Shown here in pieces: positions 26,009-34,310 of a stretch of DNA of 64,000 nucleotides. Each line of letters begins with the position of its first letter. The stretch's first letter is position 1. The notes below the pieces were generated by a model, which was given only the letters and a program-made list of their open reading frames with translations, was not told the origin of the DNA and did not search any database. A program made the translations under genes and the position numbers. This stretch comes from Candidatus Latescibacterota bacterium (GTDB lineage: Bacteria > Latescibacterota > UBA2968). The DNA is taken from the NCBI GenBank assembly GCA_022823725.1, contig JAJEHL010000041.1, positions 1 through 64,000 on the forward strand, given 5' to 3'.

Positions 26009-27187
26009 ATGGCTGAATTTGTCGCGAATTACGATGAAGATAAGGTGCCCGATTATACATTGCCCGATCCGTTGATTTTTGAAGATGGGACACAGGTCAA
26101 AGATGCGGCTTCGTGGGAAAGACGGCGGGCAGAGATTTTGTCTTTGTTTGAGACACAGGTGTATGGCAAGATGCCGGGTGCTGCGGCGGGCATGCATTTT
26201 GAGACGCGGTTTGTGAATGGGGTGTGTAAGGAAGTTCGCGTTTGCTTTTCCGCAGATGCGGAGCCGAGGATGGATATTTTAATTTTTCTGCCAAAAGACG
26301 CCGTTGGTCCCGTGCCGTTGTTTGTGGGATTGAATTTTGGGGGGAATCACACTATTCATTCCGATCCCGAAATCGCGTTGTCCGAGCAGTGGATGCGCTC
26401 GAAGACGGCGGGCGTTGTAGATCATCGGGCGACGGAAGCTGCGCGCGGTAAGGCTGCGAGCAGGTGGCCTGTGGAGAGGATTTTGGCAAGGGGCTATGGT
26501 CTGGCTACGATTTATTGCGGCGACCTGGATCCGGATTATGACGATGGGTTTCAAAATGGCGTGCATCCGCTTTTTGATAGGCGAAATACTGGGGATGACT
26601 GGGGGGCTATTGGCGCGTGGGCGTGGGGATTGATGAGGGCGATGGATTATTTTGAGAGCGATGAGGCGATTGATCACGCGCGGGTTGCTGTGATGGGGCA
26701 TTCGCGATTGGGTAAGACGGCGTTGTGGGCTGGCGCGCAAGACGAGCGGTTTGGTTTTGTGATTTCAAATAATTCGGGTTGTGGGGGTGCTGCGCTTTCC
26801 CGCCGTCGATATGGCGAGACTGTGGGGCGGATTAATACCAGTTTTCCCCACTGGTTTTGCGATAATTTTAAGCGGTATAATGAGCGCGAGGACGATTTGC
26901 CTGTTGATCAGCATTTGCTCATTGCTCTGATGGCACCTCGTCCGGTTTATGTTGCCAGTGCAGAAGAAGATAGGTGGGCGGATCCAAGGGGGGAGTTTTT
27001 GGGCGCGAAACACGCGGATGCGGTTTATCGTTTGTTGGGAACAGATGGTCTGAATGCTGAAAATATGCCGCGCGTTCACGAGCCGATTATGAGTCGAATA
27101 GGATATCATATTCGCGCAGGTGGGCACGATGTGACGAATTACGACTGGGACAGATATATGGATTTTGCCGATAAACACTGGGAATGA
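26009..27187 (+). CDS. CE15-like glucuronoyl esterase / alpha-beta hydrolase
   Basis: 392 residues of alpha/beta-hydrolase type. The nucleophile elbow is [11 protein letters not shown] near 230-240, close to the G-C-S-R-x-G-K motif of carbohydrate esterase family 15 (glucuronoyl methylesterases); the catalytic histidine probably lies in the C-terminal [11 protein letters not shown] and an acid in the [18 protein letters not shown] segment. Other family-like features are [11 protein letters not shown] near 47 and [13 protein letters not shown]15 enzymes cleave esters of 4-O-methylglucuronate in plant cell walls and usually are exported; no signal peptide is visible here, suggesting an intracellular substrate. 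GGAG lies 11 bases before the ATG. Followed after 30 bases by a mannonate-dehydratase-like gene, consistent with uronate use. Confidence 0.8.
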   Translation: MAEFVANYDEDKVPDYTLPDPLIFEDGTQVKDAASWERRRAEILSLFETQVYGKMPGAAAGMHFETRFVNGVCKEVRVCFSADAEPRMDILIFLPKDAVGPVPLFVGLNFGGNHTIHSDPEIALSEQWMRSKTAGVVDHRATEAARGKAASRWPVERILARGYGLATIYCGDLDPDYDDGFQNGVHPLFDRRNTGDDWGAIGAWAWGLMRAMDYFESDEAIDHARVAVMGHSRLGKTALWAGAQDERFGFVISNNSGCGGAALSRRRYGETVGRINTSFPHWFCDNFKRYNEREDDLPVDQHLLIALMAPRPVYVASAEEDRWADPRGEFLGAKHADAVYRLLGTDGLNAENMPRVHEPIMSRIGYHIRAGGHDVTNYDWDRYMDFADKHWE

Positions 27188-27217
27188 AGTTCGATTTAAA
27201 AGGAGAAAGGAATAGCT

Positions 27218-28270
27218 ATGGCAACTCAAACAGAACGATCTTACGCGCTTAAAGCTGTGCCGGGATTTTATTCGTCGTATTCGGGTATTCAGATTGCAGC
27301 GCAGACGTCGGATAGTGCGAGCGATGAAGATTTGCAATTTATGCAGCAACTCGGCGTGGAGTGGATGATGGTCGGCGTTGATGATCAGGAGAACCAGAAT
27401 GCCGATTATTACAAGGCGTTGAAAGACAGGTTTGCAAAATACGGTTTGCAGATTTATCGCATTGCCAATCGCAGTGTACACAATATGCCCGAAGTGACCC
27501 TGAATTTGCCGGGGCGCGATGAGAAGGTCGAGGAATTTATCACTTTTATTCGCAATCTGGGCGAGGCGGGTATTCCGTACAATACGTATGCACACATGGG
27601 CAATGGGATCTGGAGTTCGGGACGCACAACGCGGCGCGGGGGCATGGATGCGCGGACGCTCGATATCGAGAATGCCACCGGACATTGGGACGGTCAAATT
27701 TTTGAAGGGAAATTGACACACGGGCGGGTATATAGCGAGGATGAGCTTTGGGAAAATTACGAGTATATGATTCGCAGGGTCGCGCCAGTTGCCGAAGAAT
27801 CAGGCGTTTATATCGGTATTCATCCCGATGATCCCCCCGTGTATTCTCTGGGCGGGATTCCGCGTTGTATGTTCGGCAATTTTAAGGGGTACAAGCAGGC
27901 AATGGATATTGCGGATAGTCCAAATATCGGAGTTTGTCTGTGCGTGGGGTGCTGGCTCGAAGGGGGTAAAGAGGGCATGGGCGTGGATGTGATTGAGGCC
28001 ATTCACTATTTTGCCAGCCGCAAGAAGTTGTTTAAGGTGCATTTTCGCAATGTTTCAAATCCGATGCCAGAGCCGTGGGCAGAGACTTTGATAGACGATG
28101 GGTACCAGGATATGCATGCGGTGATGAAAGCACTGCGCGAGGTGGAATTTGACGGGGCGATTATTCCCGATCATATCCCGCAGATTCTGGGAGGTCGTCG
28201 CGCGGGGGTGGCGTATTCGATTGCCTATATGCGTGCGCTGGTTCAGGCAGTGAACAATGAAGCGGGTTGA
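27218..28270 (+). CDS. Mannonate dehydratase (UxuA)-like TIM-barrel enzyme
   Basis: 350 residues. Family features of UxuA, which dehydrates D-mannonate to 2-keto-3-deoxygluconate: GVEWMMVG near the N-terminus, a central VYIGIHPDDPP (metal region), FGNFKGYKQAMDIADSPNIGVCLCVGCW, KLFKVHFRNVS, and the C-terminal PDHIPQILGGR. Length is close to bacterial UxuA. A metal-dependent TIM barrel in the cytoplasm. GGAGAAAGG lies a dozen bases before the ATG. With the esterase upstream it would form a short uronate-processing cassette; uxaC, uxuB and kdgK are absent, so the exact substrate is inferred. Confidence 0.85.
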   Translation: MATQTERSYALKAVPGFYSSYSGIQIAAQTSDSASDEDLQFMQQLGVEWMMVGVDDQENQNADYYKALKDRFAKYGLQIYRIANRSVHNMPEVTLNLPGRDEKVEEFITFIRNLGEAGIPYNTYAHMGNGIWSSGRTTRRGGMDARTLDIENATGHWDGQIFEGKLTHGRVYSEDELWENYEYMIRRVAPVAEESGVYIGIHPDDPPVYSLGGIPRCMFGNFKGYKQAMDIADSPNIGVCLCVGCWLEGGKEGMGVDVIEAIHYFASRKKLFKVHFRNVSNPMPEPWAETLIDDGYQDMHAVMKALREVEFDGAIIPDHIPQILGGRRAGVAYSIAYMRALVQAVNNEAG

Positions 28271-28281
28271 GGTGATAGGGT

Positions 28282-29742
28282 TTACGGTCCTTGTTTTCCC
28301 GTGGCGATGATTGTGCCAGCGGGCAATAAGGTGTCAAGGCGGTTTGGCAGGTTGTCGCCGATGCTGTGTAGCCATGTCATGAGTTGATCGCGCAGGTCGT
28401 TTTCTGCTGTTGATATGTGGGGTTGCCTACTCAAGTTTCTCATTTCGTATGGGTCGGTTTGCAGGTCGTAAAATTCGTCGATGTCTTGCGGATTCCACAC
28501 GTATTTGTATCGCTCATTGCGAATGGCGCGCACTTCAAAGCTGTAACCGTTGTAGCGGTAGTAGGTGCCATGTGCGATTTGCGGCCAGTCGGGCGGGCGG
28601 CTTTGCGTACCGACGAGTGGGAGAAGGTTGCGCCCTTCGCGCGGTTGGTCGGGAGATGCTTCGGCAAGGATGAGAGAGAAGAGGGTTTCGCCAATGTCGA
28701 GCAATGAGACATAGGCGTCCTGGGTTGCAGGCGGTGTGTTGGGCGCGCGAATGATGAGCGGGATGCGCCAGACTTCTTCATAAAAATAAGCCCCTTTGTC
28801 AAATCGGTTGTGCGCGCCTTCCATGTCGCCGTGGTCAGATGTGAAGACAACGGTTGTCGATTCGGCGAGGTCGAGGCGGTCTAAGGCGTCGAGCATGCGC
28901 CCGATGGCTTCATCGACCATTGTGATGTGTGCGTGGGAATAGGCGATAACGGTTTTCCATTCTTCTTCGTCGATTGGGGAGGTGTCCATGCACCCCCACC
29001 AGGGTGTCGAGTGAAAATAGGGGCGTCCCTCGCAGTTGTCGCTCAGGTTTGTGGGCAGTTCGACGCGTGTGCGGAGTTCTTCGGCGAGTTTGACGTATTC
29101 TTCGGGCAGGTGATGCGGAAAGTGTGGCGGTGCGGAAGATACGGTGAGAAAGAAGGGTTTGTTTTGGTGGTTCTGTGCCCATGTTTCGAGAAATTTTACG
29201 CCTTTGTTTATTGTGGGAAAGGGTTGGATATTTTCTTTTGGTTGCGGTGAGTCTCCCCAAAATGGCGCGCGGCCTTTGATGAGGTTTTTGGTTTGGTTGG
29301 CGTAGCTGGCAACGGTTTTTGCGTAGGTGTGATCATTTGTTTGTGGGTGGTATGGCTTTGCGTGTGTTTCGATATTGGGATCAAAGCCGTGTGCGCCGCG
29401 TTTTTCCGGGTTGATATGCCCGAGGTGCCACTTGCCGTAATAACCGACGTGATAGCCGAGTCGCACGGCTTCGTCTATCCATGTTTTTTGGTCGAGTGGC
29501 ATGGATTCCTGGAGAGAATAGCCGACGGATTGGTTGTCGTAAACGCCATTTTGATGCGGCCAGCGAGCCGTGAGCAATGTGCCCCGAGCAGGTGTGCAGA
29601 GCGGGCAAGATGTGAAAGCATTTGTGAATACTGTGCCCTGGGATGATAGGCGATCAATATTCGGCGTGGGAATGTCGGCACCGAGAAAGCCAAATGCCCA
29701 GGCAGGCCATTGGTCGGTGAGGATGAATAAGACGTTTTGCAT
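28282..29742 (-). CDS. Sulfatase (type I, formylglycine-dependent)
   Basis: 486 residues. N-terminal NVLFILTDQWPAWAFGFLGA with metal-binding D, then CTPAR at 49-53, the C-x-P-x-R signature whose cysteine becomes the catalytic formylglycine; the last serine position of the motif region is A here, an accepted variant. Further metal and active-site motifs: YGKWHLGH near 125, TSDHGDMEGAH near 310 (D-H pair) and GAYFYEEVWRIPLI. No signal peptide is visible, so a cytosolic location is likely although most sulfatases of this type are exported. GGAAGG lies before the ATG. Convergent with the mannonate dehydratase gene, 11 bases apart. The substrate (sulfated sugar or other ester) cannot be told. Confidence 0.9.
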   Translation of the reverse strand: MQNVLFILTDQWPAWAFGFLGADIPTPNIDRLSSQGTVFTNAFTSCPLCTPARGTLLTARWPHQNGVYDNQSVGYSLQESMPLDQKTWIDEAVRLGYHVGYYGKWHLGHINPEKRGAHGFDPNIETHAKPYHPQTNDHTYAKTVASYANQTKNLIKGRAPFWGDSPQPKENIQPFPTINKGVKFLETWAQNHQNKPFFLTVSSAPPHFPHHLPEEYVKLAEELRTRVELPTNLSDNCEGRPYFHSTPWWGCMDTSPIDEEEWKTVIAYSHAHITMVDEAIGRMLDALDRLDLAESTTVVFTSDHGDMEGAHNRFDKGAYFYEEVWRIPLIIRAPNTPPATQDAYVSLLDIGETLFSLILAEASPDQPREGRNLLPLVGTQSRPPDWPQIAHGTYYRYNGYSFEVRAIRNERYKYVWNPQDIDEFYDLQTDPYEMRNLSRQPHISTAENDLRDQLMTWLHSIGDNLPNRLDTLLPAGTIIATGKQGP

Positions 29743-29764
29743 TGTGGGGATCCTTCCTGTGTTT

Positions 29765-29825
29765 ATCCCTGCTTACACCCGCAGAGCCTGCCCCGTAGTG
29801 TTTTTATACGGGGGACATGCCTGCG
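29765..29825 (+). repeat. 61-bp dispersed repeat, copy 1
   Basis: Sixty of 61 bases match copy 2 at 60363-60423 (one g/t difference near 29781). Its core CCCCGTA-(9)-TACGGGG can fold into a seven-bp hairpin. It sits 22 bases upstream of the sulfatase start, inside that gene's likely leader, reading in the opposite direction. The match continues less exactly into the left flank, and the right flank joins as CTGCG-GAT where copy 2 has an extra ten bases. Confidence 0.85.
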
Positions 29826-29884
29826 GATAGTTCTTTTCGATAATAAACCGATCTTTGCGGTATTTCGCAATCTCAGATTTGCCC

Positions 29885-29913
29885 TTGATAGATGCACATA
29901 TAGTCACTATATT
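29885..29913 (+). promoter_or_regulatory. Sigma-70 promoter of parE-parC
   Basis: TTGATA (29885-29890), 17 bases, TATATT (29908-29913). The leader to the parE ATG at 30038 would be about 118 bases. Confidence 0.6.
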
Positions 29914-30037
29914 ATATCACTTCTTATTTCTCCCCTGAATATGCGGTACCCCGCCGTGCATTGATTTTTCCCTCTCCACATGTCTGTACTGTTACGTCAC
30001 CTTCCAAATATGTGTCTATCAGGATAAGGGATGTCTT

Positions 30038-31930
30038 ATGGCAACAGCAACAAAATCACGCGCTTCTAACGCTACGCAACTCGATTTGCTCTCGCAACCG
30101 GGGACCAATGGAAAAGCCAATGGGAGAACCAGGGGCAAGAGCAATGGTGCTCATAACTACGACGAGAGCAAGATCAAAACCCTTTCTTCGCTCGAGCATA
30201 TTCGGTTGCGTACGGGTATGTATATTGGGCGGCTCGGATCGGGTGCTGATCCCGATGATGGGATATACGTTTTGCTCAAAGAGGTGGTCGATAATGCCGT
30301 CGATGAATTTATTTCGGGTTTTGGCACAAAAATCGATGTGACTATTGACGCCAATCACGTCAGTGTGCGCGACTATGGGCGCGGCGTTCCGCTCGGCAAA
30401 ATTGTCGAGTGCGTTTCTGTGATCAATACCGGTGCCAAATACAACGACGATGTTTTCCAATTTAGCGTGGGCCTCAATGGCGTGGGTAGCAAGGCGGTTA
30501 ACGCGCTTTCTACGGATTTTCGCGTGGTTGCCTATCGCGACGGCAAGTACGCCGAAGCCCGCTTTACGCGCGGGAAACTCATTGGCGAAAAAAAGGGGAG
30601 GACTCGGGAACCAGATGGCTCCCTTTTTGAGTTCACGCCCGATCCGGAGATTTTTGAGGAATACGATTACAATTTCGAATATGTCGAGCGCCGCATGTGG
30701 AACTACGCTTGTCTCAATAGCGGTCTTACGCTCGTTTTTAATAAGCAGAAATTCGTTTCAAGGCGCGGCTTGCTCGATTTTCTCAGCCGCGAGGTTGATG
30801 ATTCGGCGCTTTATGAACCCGCGTATTACAAGGGGCAATATCTCGAATTTGCATTTACCCATACGTCCAATTATGGGGAAAATTATTTTTCTTTTGTGAA
30901 TGGGCAATACACCATTGACGGTGGCACGCATCAAAGTGCTTTTCGAGAGGGCATCTTAAAAGGCGTCAATGAGTTTTACAAGAAGAATTACAGCGGTGTG
31001 GATGTGCGGGAATCTATCAATGGCGCTGTTGCGGTCAAGCTCAAAGAACCCGTTTTTGAGTCGCAAACAAAAAACAAACTCGGCAATACCGAAGTGCGCT
31101 CGTGGATTGTTGCTGAAACGCGCAGTGCGGTAGTCGATTTTTTGCACAAGAATACCACGGCGGCGCAAAAACTCCAGGAGAAGATTAATCAGAACGAACG
31201 TCTGCGGAGAGAACTCAACGATGTAAAGAAAAAGGCAAAGGAAGTCGCTCGCAAAGTCTCTATCAAAATTCCACATTTCAAGGATTGCAAATATCACAAG
31301 GGCGACAAAAAACGCGGCGATGAATCTACTATTTTTATTACCGAAGGTCCGTCTGCTGCCGGGTCTATGGTTGCCGCCCGCGATGTGGAGACGCAGGCTA
31401 TTTTTGGTCTGAAGGGCGTGCCTCTCAATGTGTTTGGAAAAACAAAAGCCGCGATTTACAAGAATGAAGAGCTCTACAATCTCATGACGGCTTTGGGTAT
31501 TGAAGACAGCGTTGAAAATCTCCGTTTCAACAATGTGGTTATTGCTACGGATGCCGATTACGATGGTTTCCATATCCGCAATTTGCTGATGACCTTTTTC
31601 CTCAATTACTTCGAAGAACTCGTTACTTCTGGTCACGTCTATATTCTGGAGACGCCGATTTTTCGCGTTCGGAATAGCCGTGAGACGCGCTATTGTTATA
31701 GCGAAAAAGAACGCAATCAAGCTGTTGCCGATTTGCGAAATCCCGAGGTTACGCGCTTCAAGGGGTTGGGGGAGATTTCCCCTAACGAGTTTGGACAGTT
31801 CATCGGAGAGGATATGCGCCTGATCAAAGTCGGCGTGCGCTCGCTCGCCAAGGTTCCAACTACTCTTGAATTTTACATGGGAAAGAATACGCCTGATCGA
31901 AGAGATTATATTGTGGAGCATTTGATTTAG
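30038..31930 (+). CDS. parE: DNA topoisomerase IV subunit B (ParE/GyrB family)
   Basis: ATPase subunit of a type IIA topoisomerase, 630 residues. A lysine/asparagine-rich N-terminal tail of about 45 residues precedes the GHKL ATPase domain (RTGMYIGRLG, LLKEVVDNAVDEF with the Mg-binding asparagine, RDYGRGVPLG, FSVGLNGVGSKAVNAL). The TOPRIM domain has TEGPSAAGSM near 437 and DADYDGFHIRN near 508. The C-terminus RFKGLGEISPNEFG is standard. Sequence style is that of Bacteroidota ParE-like proteins, without the long insert of proteobacterial GyrB. Translationally close to parC, ten bases downstream. It could equally be the organism's only gyrase-like B subunit. Confidence 0.9.
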   Translation: MATATKSRASNATQLDLLSQPGTNGKANGRTRGKSNGAHNYDESKIKTLSSLEHIRLRTGMYIGRLGSGADPDDGIYVLLKEVVDNAVDEFISGFGTKIDVTIDANHVSVRDYGRGVPLGKIVECVSVINTGAKYNDDVFQFSVGLNGVGSKAVNALSTDFRVVAYRDGKYAEARFTRGKLIGEKKGRTREPDGSLFEFTPDPEIFEEYDYNFEYVERRMWNYACLNSGLTLVFNKQKFVSRRGLLDFLSREVDDSALYEPAYYKGQYLEFAFTHTSNYGENYFSFVNGQYTIDGGTHQSAFREGILKGVNEFYKKNYSGVDVRESINGAVAVKLKEPVFESQTKNKLGNTEVRSWIVAETRSAVVDFLHKNTTAAQKLQEKINQNERLRRELNDVKKKAKEVARKVSIKIPHFKDCKYHKGDKKRGDESTIFITEGPSAAGSMVAARDVETQAIFGLKGVPLNVFGKTKAAIYKNEELYNLMTALGIEDSVENLRFNNVVIATDADYDGFHIRNLLMTFFLNYFEELVTSGHVYILETPIFRVRNSRETRYCYSEKERNQAVADLRNPEVTRFKGLGEISPNEFGQFIGEDMRLIKVGVRSLAKVPTTLEFYMGKNTPDRRDYIVEHLI

Positions 31931-31940
31931 AGGACAAAAA

Positions 31941-33842
31941 ATGGCTTATATCGACAGGTTATTTGACCAGTATTTTTTAGAACACGCTTCTTATGTTGTG
32001 AAGGATAGGGCGATTCCCGACATTGACGATGGGTTCAAGCCCGTACAGCGCCGCATTTTACACGCCTTGAAAGAGCAGGACGATGGGAAATTTCACAAGG
32101 TAGCCAATGTCGTGGGGCAGACGATGAAATACCACCCCCACGGCGATCAGTCGATTTACGGCGCGCTGGTTCATCTGGCTAATAAAGACCTGTTCATCGA
32201 TAAACAGGGCAATTTCGGCAATATTTATACCGGCGACGAAGCCTCGGCTGCGCGCTATATCGAATGCCGATTGACCCCACTTGCCAAAGATGTGTTGTTC
32301 AATCCGGAGATTACCGAGTACATTGAATCCTACGATGGGCGCAATAACGAACCCGTTGTTTTTCCGGCGAAGATCCCCGTGCTTCTCGCGCAGGGCACTG
32401 AGGGTATTGCGCCGGGTATGACGACGCGGGTTTTGTCCCATAATTTGATCGAATTGTTGCAGGCGCAAATTGCCTATCTCCAGGGGGAGGATTTTCAGGT
32501 CTTTCCCGATTTTGCAACGGGCGGTTTTGTCGATGTGACCGAATATGCCGATGGCAATGGCAAAGTGCTCGTACGCGCCAAACTCGATACCAAAAATTCT
32601 AAACGCATTGTCGTGCGCGAATTGCCTTTTGGTTCTACGTCTGACTCCCTTATCGCCTCTATTGAAGGTGCAGCCCGGAAAAACAAACTCAAGATCGCGG
32701 GTATCAGCGATTATACGGGGGAGGAAGTCGAAATTGAAATTCGCCTTGCCCGGGGCGTGCATACTAAAGATACGGTGGATGCGCTTTACGCCTTTACCGA
32801 CTGCGAGCAATCTATTAGCGTCAGTGCGCTCGTTATCAAGGATAACCGCCCCCATATCGCCACGGTGAGCGATATTCTCAAACACAATGCCGACCGATTA
32901 GTCGATGTTCTCAGGGCAGAGCTTAAAATTGAGCAGAGTCAGGTACGCGATAAGTTGCACGCCAAAACCCTCGAACAGATTTTTATCGAGAATCGCGTTT
33001 ATAAAGCAATTGAGGAAGTCGCCGATTCCAGTGCGATTCACAAGGCGATACGCACGGGTCTCGAGCCTTTTTTCAGTACAATCAGGCGCAAGGTCACGGC
33101 AGAAGACCTCTATACACTTTTACAAATTCCCATTCGGCGCATTTCGCTTTACGATATCACGAAAGCGAAAAAAGAGATGCGTGAGATGCGCGCGCGGCTC
33201 AGAGAGATCAAGGCCAATCTCGACAATATTACGGGCTTTACCATTGATTTTCTGGAATATCTGATCGATGAATACAAAGATGCGTACCCCCGTCGCACCG
33301 AAGTGACCTCTTTTGATCAGGTGGATGCACGCGAAGTGGCACAGCGCAATCTCAAGTTGCGATATGATAAGAAGACGGGCTATCTCGGTTATGATGTCAA
33401 TGGCAATACGCTCATGGATGTGTCGCAATACGATCGCGTGCTCGTGATTCGCAAAAATGGCACGTATTCTCTGCACGAAGCACCCGACCGTCTCTTTGTG
33501 GATAAGGGGATGCTGTTTTGCGATTTTGTCGATTCCGAACGGGTGTACACGGTTATCTACCGGGATAAGAAGACCAATTATCCCTGTATCAAACGCTGTA
33601 AGCTGGACACATTTATTATGAATAGGGGATATGAACTCGTACCACCGGGATGCCGCTTGCTCAAGCTCACAACCGACCGCGATGTTGAGGTTCACGTATC
33701 CTACAAACCCAAACCCCGCGTGCGTATTCTCAATGAAGAATTTGCCATCGAAGATTATGCAGTTCGCGGCAAGACTGCCAAAGGCGTGCGTCTGTCAGCG
33801 CGCGAGGTCAGAAGCGCTAAATTTGTGAAGCCTAAAGTTTGA
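31941..33842 (+). CDS. parC: DNA topoisomerase IV subunit A (ParC/GyrA family), short C-terminus
   Basis: DNA-cleaving subunit, 633 residues. The winged-helix/tower core is complete: IPDIDDGFKPVQRRIL near 25-40, KYHPHGDQSIYGALVHLA near 63-80, NFGNIYTGDEASAARYIE with catalytic Tyr106, and coiled-coil IKANLDNITGF. After about residue 480 only some 150 residues remain, with one or two propeller-like strands (TGYLGYDVNGNTL, LVIRKNGTYSLHEAP), so the usual five- to six-bladed DNA-wrapping domain (about 300 residues) is missing or reduced. Ends in a basic tail. GAGGACA precedes the ATG. Interacts with ParE encoded just upstream. Confidence 0.88.
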   Translation: MAYIDRLFDQYFLEHASYVVKDRAIPDIDDGFKPVQRRILHALKEQDDGKFHKVANVVGQTMKYHPHGDQSIYGALVHLANKDLFIDKQGNFGNIYTGDEASAARYIECRLTPLAKDVLFNPEITEYIESYDGRNNEPVVFPAKIPVLLAQGTEGIAPGMTTRVLSHNLIELLQAQIAYLQGEDFQVFPDFATGGFVDVTEYADGNGKVLVRAKLDTKNSKRIVVRELPFGSTSDSLIASIEGAARKNKLKIAGISDYTGEEVEIEIRLARGVHTKDTVDALYAFTDCEQSISVSALVIKDNRPHIATVSDILKHNADRLVDVLRAELKIEQSQVRDKLHAKTLEQIFIENRVYKAIEEVADSSAIHKAIRTGLEPFFSTIRRKVTAEDLYTLLQIPIRRISLYDITKAKKEMREMRARLREIKANLDNITGFTIDFLEYLIDEYKDAYPRRTEVTSFDQVDAREVAQRNLKLRYDKKTGYLGYDVNGNTLMDVSQYDRVLVIRKNGTYSLHEAPDRLFVDKGMLFCDFVDSERVYTVIYRDKKTNYPCIKRCKLDTFIMNRGYELVPPGCRLLKLTTDRDVEVHVSYKPKPRVRILNEEFAIEDYAVRGKTAKGVRLSAREVRSAKFVKPKV

Positions 33843-33859
33843 TTAAAAGGACTTGTTAT

Positions 33860-34252
33860 ATGGATAATGGCGAAATACGTGAAGCACTCCTGCGCGGTTA
33901 TGATAAAGTGCGTTGGTTGGATGAGGCAAAGCGTTTGCAATACCGTCGTTCGTCTATTTTGGATATTCGATTCGATGAGTCACACATGCATGTTTATCTC
34001 GATGATGACCGGGGTATCTCTGTACCGTTACGGTGGTATCCGCGTTTGTACTTCGGCTCGCCAGAAGATAGGGCGGATTGGGAACTGTGGTGTCACGAAA
34101 GCGAAGATGTGTATGATGTGATTGCCTGGGAAACCTTGGATGAACACATACGTCTTGAGAGTTTGTTGGCAGGACGAGCGAGCCGTGAAAGTGTAACATC
34201 TATACGTCGATGGTTGAAAGGTGAAAGGTTGTACGAAATATATGATGAATAA
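33860..34252 (+). CDS. DUF2442-like small protein
   Basis: 130 residues with the start at 33860 (AAAAGGA eight bases upstream); an upstream in-frame ATG at 33839 lacks a ribosome site and overlaps parC. The pattern DIRFDESHMHVYLDDDRGISVPLRWYPRL resembles the DUF2442 fold, in which short strands end in a V-P-L-x-W/R-Y-P-R-L motif. The C-terminal half has an acidic helix and an RRWLKGERLYEIYDE tail. DUF2442 proteins are often found beside DUF4160 proteins in toxin-antitoxin-like pairs; no DUF4160 partner is seen here. Function unknown. It follows parC by 17 bases. Confidence 0.65.
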   Translation: MDNGEIREALLRGYDKVRWLDEAKRLQYRRSSILDIRFDESHMHVYLDDDRGISVPLRWYPRLYFGSPEDRADWELWCHESEDVYDVIAWETLDEHIRLESLLAGRASRESVTSIRRWLKGERLYEIYDE

Positions 34253-34271
34253 TTTTTTTGGTCGTTCTGTA

Positions 34272-34277
34272 TATAAT
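34272..34277 (+). promoter_or_regulatory. -10 box upstream of the methyltransferase gene
   Basis: A perfect TATAAT 34 bases before the methyltransferase ATG at 34311; no good -35 element is visible at 17 bases upstream. It suggests that the methyltransferase has its own promoter after the DUF2442 gene. Confidence 0.4.
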
Positions 34278-34310
34278 TCCTAAAACAAAATTGTAATACG
34301 GAGAAATTTT

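Noticed and set aside
26765-27721. 318-codon open frame on the minus strand
   Set aside because: Antisense to the CE15-like and mannonate-dehydratase-like genes; spans both and the gap.
33839-33859. Upstream ATG for the DUF2442-like gene
   Set aside because: Overlaps the parC end and lacks a ribosome site; ATG 33860 has a clear one.
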